Positions 24,501-36,451 of a DNA stretch of 64,000 nt are shown piece by piece. This DNA comes from Nyssa sinensis. Lineage: Eukaryota > Streptophyta > Magnoliopsida > Cornales > Nyssaceae. Where the stretch lies: contig CM018041.1 of NCBI GenBank assembly GCA_008638375.1, positions 15,147,716-15,211,715 of the forward strand, written 5' to 3'. The translations under genes and the position numbers were made by a program. Under the pieces are notes generated by a model. That model saw only the letters and a program-made list of their open reading frames with translations, searched no databases and was not told where the DNA came from. Within the stretch, counting starts at the first letter, position 1; every line of letters begins with the position of its first letter.

Positions 24501-27500
24501 GATAAAGCTCAAGGACTGGATGGCTTCATGATAGCTTTCTTACAGAAGTGTTAGGCAGTGGTTAAGGAAGACGTGAGGGAGGTATTTCTCTTTTTTCAAC
24601 ACTACTTCTGTTGCTCTGATCCCTAAGAAGCCTTTGACATCAAGGATTTTAGACTCATTAGCTGGTGGGTTACGTGCATAAGGTGTTGGCAAAAGTCCTC
24701 TCATTAGCTCCTTTGCTTCCCTTTATATCAGTTACATATTTAACTACAGACTCTACAGTACGCAAGAACACACGTTATTATTTAAGTACTACCAATAATT
24801 TTCCAATTGAATATATAAGTAATTAGAGAAATATACACACCTCCATGTATGAAGTCCGGCATCTTTCATATGTTCGTTCAAGGAAAGTTTGCACATACTT
24901 CACAAGGTCACCAGCAAATTTAGGCATTGCTTGAGCCCAACCAAGCACCTAGAGTAAAAGATGTGCACTTAGACAATTGAATATTCAAGTAATACTAAGA
25001 GATGGGAAACATGTTTCTGAAGTAAAAGATAATAGTCCATAAGAGAGGCACCACCACCCAATTTAGGTCAATCCATATTCTGTATTAAATCTTGCATTAC
25101 ATATGACAAAACCCACAATTTTAATTTTAAAGGAAAATAAGTTTAAAACACATTAATTTTTTTAATCAAAAGAACAATTAAAAAAAGAATTGAAACATAC
25201 CTCTTTTGCTAGGAAATCTATAGCCAAAAGTCCTTGTAAGACAGGTCTCCCCTTGTCAATTGATGCACTATAAGTAGCGGCGGCATGTGCTCGAGGCCGA
25301 AATGCAGCTGGACCTATAATGAGACTTCTGGAAATTAGGTTCTTGATGAAACAATAATGAAGGTAAAGCCAACCAAAATTTTATCACATAATCATGGGAT
25401 TTTTAATGACCAACATTCTCTGAACTAATCATCCAACACACAGACACAAGGTCCCAGCCCCTCATGGACTTCAGATTCTTCTTAAAGATTATCCTGCATG
25501 TAGTTAAAACGGTGTTATGCCTCTTAGGTGTCAACTTAACTTTTATACTCTCATTTCCTAAGATTACTAAAAAGACACATTCTACTATGTATTTTTCCCA
25601 TAACAGCAGAGGGTTACCACTGTGTTAAAAGGCCTCTTCTGGGAAATGATCCCATAACATCCCACTTGAGAGAACACTCCAGAAAAAGAAAGCTAACGCA
25701 GTGGCAATACACATAAATGCATACATGAGAGAAAAGTTATTCGCATCATTTGATGAACAGCTCATGCTTAGCAAGTCGATGGAAAGAACATTTAATATGA
25801 AATATGGATTCTCAAACAATCAATGTTAACTGATTGGAGTTTTAATAGTTCATAGAACTTGCTTGATATGGCTTGTTGTACTCCTTTTCTGTAATCCACA
25901 AACATTGTTGGTAAAAAGTGGTCTTTCGCAAAGTTCTCCACAAATGCTAGCAACCCGTCATTCCTGCGAAAAGTAGAAGTGCAAAACACAAGACCAGATA
26001 AATATAGAAGCTGCATAATAGAAAAGGAGGAAGGTGACACTCATGTTCCAAAAATCCACTTAGATCATATGGAATCTTCTACAGAAAAAACTCATCAAAC
26101 CAGCTTGAAACAAGCAGCAATGGAAGTGAATATTCGAAACCAAAGAAATAATGTAACAACTTTATGAACAATTTAATCACAAAATGTTAGGCTAACATTA
26201 AAAGTACATTTGGTGGAGTAAATGAATTTACCCAAAGCAATGAAGTTCTAGAAAGTATCCATAATAGATTCTTAAAGTGTAAAAAGGAAATTCAAGTTAA
26301 CTTAATAAAGCTTTATCCCAACTTCTTGGGATGGTTACATGAATCTTATTTCTCCATTTTGCTCCCTCTAGGGCCATATTTCAGTTAAACCACATGCTAT
26401 CATATATATATATTGATGGGTAAATTTCACACGCACCACCTTGCCCCTTAAGGGGGACTCGAACCCTTAATCTCCCATAATATAGGGAGGTGGAGGATGT
26501 ACCTGACCAAGTTAGAACTTCTTGGTACATGCTATCATATATTTCCTCAGTCTCAATCCATGTTAAGTTTGATGTTCCCATTCCTCTAACATGACCCTTA
26601 AGAACCAAGTCAATCTTCTTCATTAATGCACTTACTAGTCTTCACGGCATATGGTTAAACCATCTTAGTCTATTTTTTCTCAATTTATCTCCAACTGAAC
26701 CTACTTCCACAGTTTCACTATCATATGAAATGCATATATATCTGATTTCATCTATTTTTATCTTATTAGGCACGCATAGCAACATTAACATTTCAACCAT
26801 ACTCATTTTATGAGCATATCATTTTTTAATCAACCAGCATTCGGTCCGATAAAGCATGACTGTTCTAATAACTACTTTTAAAATTTTTTATTTCAACCTT
26901 GACATCTGTCGATCACACAGTGCACTAGTAACGCTCTTCCACTTAACCCATCATACTTTTACTCTATAAACAGCATCATCATAATCTCTCATTCCCAATT
27001 GTGTCTAGCCAATTCATCATAAATAGGGCAAACAGATTGGGGCTTAACATTGATCATTGACATAAGCTTAGGGATGGCAAAATGCCATGCCCCGCCCCGC
27101 CCTGCCCCTAATGGGACGGGTTTGGGGAGAAAATAAACAGAGCGGACTGGGGCGGGGTGGGGCGGGGGCTTAACACAACTGCATTATGGCTGCGAGAGAT
27201 AATACTACCCATCACACCTTTCGACCAGATTGAAAGCACTTTGGCCATTAGTTTATACACACTTCCCACTAGACTAATTGGGTGAAAGTCTCCAATTTCC
27301 CCCACTCCTTCCCTTTTCAACACCAAGGCTATAATGATGTATTTAAGCTTTCTCAAAAGTACCATGGTTGAAGAAATAACTAAAGGCTACTATCACATCC
27401 GCCTTGACTACCCACCAATAGTGCCTGGAGAAGGCCATTATAAAACCATCGAGGCCCGGGGCTTTATCCCCATCACATGACTTATGGGCTAACAAAATTT

Positions 27501-30500
27501 CTTCTTCATCAAAAGGCCTCTCCAAGCCCGCTGTTTTATCCACATTCAAACGAGACATCAGAAGATTCTCCAAACCCGGCCTCCACTCTCTCAGCTCACT
27601 GTACAAATCCCCGTAGAAGTTTGAAATTCCCAGCCTTGTATCTCCCCTTCCTTGTTCAACAGCTGCTTTCCAATTCTAACCGAAGAAATCCTATTTCTCC
27701 TATTGTGAGCTGATGCCATCCTAAGAAAAAATTTCGTTTTCCAGTCCCCTTCTTTCAACCAAAGCACCCTAGATTTTTGTCTCCAGGATACTTCCTCTGC
27801 CTTGAGCAACACAACAAGCTCTCCTTTTAACCCTTCCCTTTCAACAGCTTCCTCCTCAGAAAGGGAACATGACTGTTCCTTCCTATTCAGATCAGCGATA
27901 CCCTGCAAAATTCTACTTTTCCGCAGCTGCACATTGCCAAAATCATACATGTTCCACCTCTTCAAATCAGCTTTCAACAGCTTCAATTTCCTAGCAAGTA
28001 TTGTAACAAGGATTTCCACTAATCTCATACCCTGTCACCACTTTTCCACTTTCTTAGTGAAACCCTCCACACCCAACCACATATTCTCGAATCTAAAGGA
28101 ACTTAAATTGCCAACTGTTTTAGCATCTCTCTCTCTAATTATGTAACATGATAGGATCCTTTTGTCTATGCCTAGTGTACATGGGTGTTCCCCTTTACTT
28201 GTTTTTTTTTTGAAAGGTAGTGTTCCCCTTTACACCATGGTTGTTAAAATCCTGATCCGGATCTTACGATCCTATGATTTTACGATCCACAAATACAAAA
28301 TCGATCCAGATTCCATAAAAAATTTCTGAAGGGTAGGATCATATGAAATCCCTAAAAAATTACTAGGATCTCGAGTTGACTCCCGATTCTACCGATTTTA
28401 ACGATCCTACAATATAGCCCTGTAATATTATTTTCGCATGTGTCTTTGATAATTTACAACCCGAGACCATAACAATATTATAAAACAAATACTAAGATTT
28501 ACTTAAATATCTTAAGTGAGACAATTATGTCAAAACTTGCTCACGATTTTACTTCTTGAATAACTCTTTTAATTTGCTTTAAACTAGTCAAGTGTTATAC
28601 TAGTTAATTTAAGTCATTTAACCCTTTATTATGACTAGTATGGTTCGATATTTCCATTTAAAAAAAATTACTTTAGGCTAATCAACTTATCTTCCTCCCC
28701 CACTCTCCCTTACATATACACACAAAAACTTAATAAGCTTGTTTTGAACCAATTGATCTCTTATACTATATAGATCCTAGAGATTGGTTGTGTGTCAAGT
28801 GCACATTGATGTGCACTATAGGAGGAACAAAATCTCATCCATTGAGATTGAGGGTCAGTCCCTTACGGAGGAAGAAGCTGTGAAGGGAGGGATTGTGGAG
28901 TTCTAAAAGAAGCTGTATTCTGAGCCGAATCATTGGAGGCCAGAAGTGGACGACTTGGTGGTGGGAAGGTTGAATGGTGAGGAGGTGGCTATTTTGGAAC
29001 TTCCTTTTACATAGGAAGAAGTGTTGGAAGCGTTAGGGGCCTTGTGATGGTGACAAAGCACCGGGTCCTAATGGGTTTTCCCTAGCTTTCTATAAGTACT
29101 GTTCGAGTGTGGTGGGAGGGGAAGTGATGGAGGTTTTCAGCAGCTTTCATAGAGATGTGGGTTTTGAGAGGAGTCTTAATGCTTCCTTCATTGCTCTCAT
29201 CCCTAAAAAAGAAGGGGCAGGCAACATCAAAGACTTTAGACCAATTAGTTTGGTGGGAAGTGTGTACAAATTGCTGGCTAAAGCCATATCCCAGAGATTG
29301 AGGAGGGTTATGTGCAGTATCATTTCTGATTGTCAGACTGCATTTGTGGGGTGGCAAGGCAAATTTTGGATGCGGCCCTTATAGCTAACGAGTGCATTGA
29401 TGAGAGACGAAAGATGAAGAAAAAAGACATTGTGTGCAAGCTAGACATTGAGAAGGCCTATGATCATGTTAATTGAGCTTTTTTGATGAACTTGATGCGG
29501 AAAATGGGTTTTGGGGAAAAGTGGAGGAGGTGGATAAGCACATGTGTCAAGTCGTCTCATTTTCAATTTTAGTGAATGGATCCTTAGTGGGTTTCTTCAG
29601 GTCCTTGCGGGAATTGAGACAAGGGGATCCATTGTCTACTTTTTTATTTTTGATTGTGATGGAGGCTTTCAATAGGTTCATGAGCAGAGTTGAGGAGATG
29701 AGTCTCATTAGGGGCTTCCCAATGAAGGATAGAAGGGGGAACGGGGTTGTGATTTCTCATCTTTTGTTTGCAGATGAAATCATTATCTTTTGTGAACCTT
29801 TTATCATACAACTCACGTTTATCAAGCGTATATTGGTTTGCTTTGAGGCAATGTCGGGTTTGAGAATCAATCTATCTAAGAGCACTATTTTCCCGACAGG
29901 TGAGGTCCAGGGCATGGATCTTCTAGCCAGTTCTTTGGGGTGTAAAGTGGGGTCCTTCTCGACTACCTACTTGGGCCTTCTGCTCGGAGCTTCAGCAATA
30001 TCTTGTACTTTATGGGACCCTGTGATAGATTGTTTCCAAAGAAAGTTGGCAGGGTGGAAAGGGCAGTTGCTCTCTAAGGGAGGTAGACTTACCCTTGTAA
30101 ATCGTGTCCTGGGTAACATGCTGACTTACTTTATGTCTTTGTTTCCGATTCCAACCATGGTTGGAAATAAGTTGGAAAGGATTCAAAGAGTGTATATGTA
30201 GGGTCACGAGGGCGATAGGAGGAAAATTCGCTTGGTGAGTTGGGATAAAGTGAAGAAGCCTCTGTCTTTGGGAGGGTTGGGGGTGAAGCACCTTAAGATT
30301 TTTAATAAGGCTCTTCTTGGTAAATAGTTGTGGAGATTTGGTCTTGAGGAGGAGGAGTCGTGGAGGAAGGTCATTACGGCCAAGTATGGGTGTGGGGGAT
30401 GGGGGTGGAGGTCGCATGGGGCAGTAGGGCCAAGAGGTTGGGGGCTATGGGGAGCAATCATGGGTGTGTGGGAGGAGTTTCAAAAGAGAGTTAGATTTGA

Positions 30501-33500
30501 AGTAGGTTTGGCGTCTTGGGTGAAGTTTTGGGAGGATATTTGGAGTGGGGAAGAGTCTTGAGGGAGCTGTTTCCGGTGTTATATGGTTTGGCTGTTGATA
30601 GGGGGTCTTGGGTGAGGGAGAGGTTGGAGGAAGAGGTTGGTTTGGAGTCCTAGGTTTAGAAGGGGCTTTTTCGATTGGGAATTGGAAGAGGTGGGGCACT
30701 TTCTTAGCATTATTCAAGAAGTGCGAGTGAGGGAGGGGCAGGAGGATGTTAGGCTATGGATGCCGTCTAAACAGTCTTTTTCTGTTAAAACCTTTTACAG
30801 GATTTTGCATAAGTGGAATTTCCTTAGTTTTTGGTATGGCACTCAGGAGTGCCTCCCAGGGCCGCGTTTTTTGTGTGGGAGGCCTTGTGAAAAGCCATCC
30901 TAACGGCGGAAAATTTGAAGTGAAGAGGTTTCCATTTGGTGAGTTGGTGTTACACGTGTAAAAAAGAGGAAGAAAATGTAGATCACATCCTAATCTACTG
31001 TTCAGTGGCAAAGGAATGCTAGAATCTGATTTTTGCTATTTTTGGGTATTTCATAGTCCTTCCTTACTCAGTTAAGGAGCTTTTGTTGGGATGGACCGGC
31101 ATCAAGATGGATAGGGAGATAAAGAAAATCTGGAAGATGGCTCCGGCTTGTCTCATGTGGAGCCTGTGGAAGGAGAGAAATAATAGAATTTTTGAGGGAA
31201 AGGAGCAGTCCATAGTGTTTTTGAAAGATAATCTTTTGAGATTACTATTTTTTTGGGCCAAAGAGGTTCTCCCTGTAAATGCTTTAGATGTGGTTTTTTT
31301 TTGGGGTCGCTAAGATCCATGTAAATTTGTAGTGATGGGTTTGCCCCCTTGGGCACCGTTTTAATATACTCGTACTTATCAAAACAAAAAAAAATTGATG
31401 TGCAATTTTTGTTAAATTTTATATAAATAAAACATTTGTTATACTAATTTACTAAAAAAATATTACGATTAGTAGAAGCTTTTGTACTCTAAATGTTTAT
31501 TGTAATTTTTTTGATATATCTTTCATGTATTTTAAACTTATTTATTCTGTATTTTTAAGGATTCTTAAGATGCAAAAATATTAATTGGTATTACTTTTCT
31601 CATTTTGTAGAATCTTATGATTCTCAATCCTATCCTACGATCCGATCCTAAGGACCATTCCATCGATCCATTGTAGGATCCCGATTTTAACAACCTTGCT
31701 TTACACTCATAATGGATACTTTTTTATACAAATATATAATAAACAAGCATGCCAAGGGGGTGCAACCCATATACAAGCGAGACAAGGACCTACAAGGCCT
31801 CAACTTTACAATTTAACTCTCCCAAAATAAATCAACAAACGTATGCAAAGAAATGGGAATTTCTTTTGAGTCCCAAATATACAAAGTATCAAAAATCATT
31901 TTCTTTAACTTCTGAGTCGAAAATTTTCTCCTCCTCAAAAGTGCAACAATTCTGTTCCCACCAAATACACCAAAGCACACAAAGGGGAGCTCCTCTCCAA
32001 GCCTGCTACACCCTCCTAGAGGGGGACATGTTGAACCCTAACACCGAATTAGCTACACTCAATGAATACAAAATAGTGTTACATCATTCCTCTTAGTGTT
32101 TTAGTAACCAAACATGATTCAAAAGAAAAACCCTAATATAGCTTTAATGGCATTGCCCATCCACAATCTTCAAGAATTGACGAGTTCAAGAAAACTTGTT
32201 GGGTTGACCGACCAAATAAATTTAATTATGTACCATTGCTTCAAGCACAAGAGAACTTGTCAAGTTGACCAACCAGTTAGATTTATTCATTTTCTTTTGG
32301 AATAATTACATTGACCTCCTCCCGAGTTATCTGACAATTACAAGGACCTCCTATGTATTTTCTGAAATTACACTGACCTCTTCTCTGGTATACTGACAAT
32401 ATACAAATTCTCCCTTCCGTGCAAAATCTATCATTGACAATTTTACGGTTTCAACTTTCAACCAATTTTTTTATATGACTAAAATACCCTTGTATATTAC
32501 ACTGACCTCCCCTATCTTTTCAAAGATCATGGGGGAAGTCTCCATAATTATAATGTATCACAAGAGAGGTCAGTGTAATTACCCCTTCTCTTTTTCATCA
32601 TTTCTCATTTCAAAGAAAAATGAAAAAAAAATTGTGGGTGTTTGACTGTTTTCCAACTAAAATATTTGATTATGTACCAAATAAATCCATATAAAACCAT
32701 TGGTATTGATTTTGAAAGAAAATTCCACTTAAAAACCTTTCAAACTATCAATGGTATTTTTTCAATAATGACACTCATATCAGTTAATTATTGTTGAGAA
32801 GAAAGCAAGTAGTTATAACGGCTATATTATCACCAAATCAAGTTGTTTTTCTTCACTATATGTTGCTAACATCTATTCCATTTTTTTTTATAAGTAAGAT
32901 GTGTGTGTGTGTGTGTATCATTAAGAAGCACCAAGGTGGTGCACCCGATTACAAAAAGTATTTACAAGACATTCTAAGTTTCTACGCACATAGAATGCAA
33001 AAAAGATACAAAAGAATATATGTTCAATGGTTGAGTCTCCCGACAACCAAAAATAAAGGGAGGTCAACACCACTGCCTTTACCCTCCAAATAGGGCACTC
33101 TATACCCTCAAAAATTATGTTGTTCCTCTCCTGCCAAATAACCCACCGAAATAGCAAAGGGAGACAAGCACAAAGCTCTCGGGCGCCAAGCTCTCCCCAT
33201 CCTCCTACCAGAAGATCTCCCTCTCTGACTCTAAAATCTCTCTAGTAGAGTGCGGCATCGCCCAGGAAATTCCAAAAAACAGCCACTTTCAAAGGAGCTT
33301 TAGAATTCCAATTAGCTTTCCATGGAAATTGTAGACCATTATCTCCAAGCCAAAGCAAATAATAAGACTTAGAAAAATCTCCCTTACTATACACCCAACA
33401 AATCTCATCTTGCCACGAAGAAGAGGACAGATTGTACAAAAAGTCATACTAGATCCATAAACTCATCCGTCTCCCAATCATGGAGACATCTATTGAAGCT

Positions 33501-36417
33501 ACTGTACCACACTGTATGCACCTCTAGCCTCCCAAGATAATCAGCTACCCTGGAATTCTTGTTAGTTGCACTGATATACAACCTTTGAAACACCATGAAG
33601 AGAGGTCCTATACAACCTTCGAAACGCCATGAATGGAGGCCCCCTTTCGCTCCAAGCATCCAACCAGAAACTGATTCTAGCCCCATCCCCCATCCCCCAC
33701 TCTCCATCTTATATGCTTATAGAATTCATCCCATCCTCTTTTAATGCTTTTCCACACACCCACACCATGCGGGGATCTCACCTCCCTAGAACAACAATCC
33801 CCTGATTCTGCCCCATAGTTTCTCTCAACCACCCTTCTCCACAAGCTATACTTTTCCTTGCACAACCATTTCCCCAATAAGGCCTCGTTAAACAAATGAA
33901 ATCTACAGATTTCCAAGCTTCCATCCTTCATGGGACTCTGCACACACTCCCAATCCACAAGCTGGCACTTAAACTCATCTTCCATTGTTCCCCATAAGAA
34001 ACACTATCACTGCTCATAAGGCATGGCACACATTTTAACTCCAGATGCCACCTTGTCAGCCTCCTAAATAAGGGATGTCTAAGTTAACAACCAATCTAAA
34101 AGCTTAAGCTATTATAGAGCTATGTTATCTGTGTCATTTACACACCCCCTCACATGTAGCCACAAACTCCCTTATGAGTAGGCCTGATGTAGAATCTTGA
34201 AAATTCAGCACTATTCAAGTTAAGGTTTAGTGTAGAAAAGTTCAGGGTTGGACAGAGTTTTGGAATTAGATAAGTAAGGTTTTGAAAGCTGTTTAGGGAT
34301 AGTTCCTACACTGTGAACAGTAACTTAGGTGCTGTGGGGTTGGTTGTTAGGTTGAATCTTGATGGAGGGAAGGATTAATCTTATGAAAGAGTGGTTTAAG
34401 AAGTGCTGGTTGCGAGGATGGAAGTGCAAAAATCTAAGAAAAAGAGGAAGGGTTAGCCAATCACACCTAGGTTCCTAGACACTCAACACCTAAGGGAAGA
34501 AGCATCACACACTATAAATAATTAACTTTTTTTTGTGGATAAATACCATATTTAATGAGCTTTTAAAGATATTTCATTTCATATCCCAAAACAAAGAAAC
34601 ACATCCTTAATATAAAAGACTAGAACTTTAATACCAAGAACACTTGGTGGCTGTAAGTGACTGGGGTTTGTACTTTGCACCTAATGCCTCAATGCAGCCA
34701 GCATCGAGAGAATTTAGGACATAGAAGAGGAGGAAAATGACTCAAAAAAAATTGAAAACGAAGGACTGGAGGCTAGTCGACGTTAGGGAATTCTGGCTTG
34801 CCCCCTTAGGTCATGGTGTCCTTTTAATAGCTGCTTCACACGTGCAGACAGTTTAGAGCTTCCCAAAATAGCGCCTAACATGACAAGTGTCCTTTATCCA
34901 TTGATCAGGCAAGGTACAACCAAAAAGACTCATCACTTTCAACAGCTGTCACAATGTTCACACGAAGTGATAATTTAAAGTCAATTTTCATAATTGAGCA
35001 CAAAATGGCATGCAAATGGTTCCAAGCTTACCCAAGTTGGGAATACTTTTGAGGCAGCATTGAAGCAACCTTATCTGTAAACTGCAGATAGAACATATCA
35101 AATAAGGCCAATCAGAAAACTGTGCGTTCAAAGGCAAACGACAAATAGAATAGATCTACAAAAGCCCAAAACCTGAAGAACCGGTCGGTATACAGATGCT
35201 GCTAAATATATGCCTTGCTCAGGTAAGACTGCAGAAGACCCATAACCTTCTTGGACTACATTTGGTCCCCTCCTACTCCATCCTTGGCGAATGAGATCAA
35301 CCCCTGATAACAATCATTCAGGAAGCCATATAATTTAATGCTAATGAAAAATGTTAAAAACCAATTGATCCAAAAAAAACAAGTAGTAAAAAGGAGATAC
35401 GAAAAAAGAAAAGAAAAGAAGTGTGAACAGGTATGCTGATGTAGACTGAAGCCCAGGTAAAATGTTTGTAACATATAGAGTCCATATACATTCTTCTCTA
35501 TTATCTTCCCATAACTGAAAGAGCGAACATGTTACAAGAGCACCAAGTATTTCTTTTAAATCAACATGACAATGACAACCAATTTCGGCACTACTTGCTA
35601 TGCCGAACATGGTGACATTTAAGGGCATTGAATATCATTCACAAACATAAATGATTTCCATGCTTAAAGAAAATGGGTAAGTAATCCCTTCATGACAATT
35701 TTTACCCAAAAAAAAAAGCTCCATTCAAGTGCTTAACATGTTTTAAAATGTTGCAGTGTCTCCTCTTCAACTCAGCATCTTAAAAAGCCTCCAACATAAT
35801 GCCAAAAAAAAATTATCATTGACTTAAAGAATTTAAATCAGAAGGTTACTGTTACTTCAGGAGTTAAATTCACATATTGAGCTATTATGATTAGTCCAAA
35901 AAAACAAATAAAAAATTAATGAAATAGAATGAAATCACAATTATATGAGCAGTGTCAATCATCCACATCAAACCCCACACAATAGGCAGCACTAGCATTT
36001 GTGCTTCTGCATTGAAAAGTAAAACCTTTATCTCTTCAGTTGTCAATGATACTACTCAATGACAACAAAAGACTTCACATATCTTAGAAAAATTACTTCA
36101 GAAAATTGCATGGCCATGAAGTCATGCTTTCGGTGTAAAATGGTCAAAATTTCCATTGCAATTCATTTATTATAGTAAGGTTGGCATGTCTTTCATCAAG
36201 AAGAGTGTTTGATTAATCAAATCCTGGATAGCAAGAATTGAAAATGAGTTCAAGGAATTAATAAAGAAGAATAAGAGAAGAGAGGGAGAGAACAATCAAT
36301 TCAGTAAACGCTATTATTATAAAAATAAATAAAATGACCAGCAAGCTCTAGCTTGCTTGGTACCTCCACCTCCCCATATGGGAGGTTGAGGGTTCAACTC
36401 CCCTTAAGAGGCAAAGT

Positions 36418-36451
<34 letters not shown>

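Larger units (their letters stand above)
21870..24740 (+). mobile_element. L1-type LINE: ORF1 remnant, endonuclease and start of RT
   Basis: An ORF1-like Lys/Arg-rich stretch runs to about 23150, and an endonuclease start lies at 23190-23384. An EN-RT linker follows at 23807-24028 ([29 protein letters not shown]). Degenerate RT N-terminal words appear at about 24440-24660 ([20 protein letters not shown]). Many stops and frameshifts are present. The 3' part of RT and the tail are absent, and the copy stops about 100 bp before SEC8 exon 9. It contains a perfect 29-bp triplication at 22601-22687. Confidence 0.7.
28236..31698. mobile_element. hAT-like MITE with GATCC subterminal repeats, split by a LINE
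   Basis: The left end is CATGGTTGTTAAAATC and the right end GATTTTAACAACCTTG, inverted repeats of about 16 bp with two mismatches. The flanks are CTTTACAC on both sides (28228-28235 and 31699-31706), a perfect 8-bp target duplication. Both halves are packed with GATCC/GGATC words near the ends. Without the LINE the element is about 0.9 kb, with no coding sequence. Confidence 0.85.

Noticed and set aside
26407..26526. tRNA gene, because of an exact B box
   Set aside because: It lacks a cloverleaf and acceptor stem, has a LINE-like tail and a 16-bp target duplication. It is a SINE.
30010..30717. Pro/His-rich - strand open frames up to 135 codons
   Set aside because: Antisense to the LINE RT and post-RT region on the + strand.
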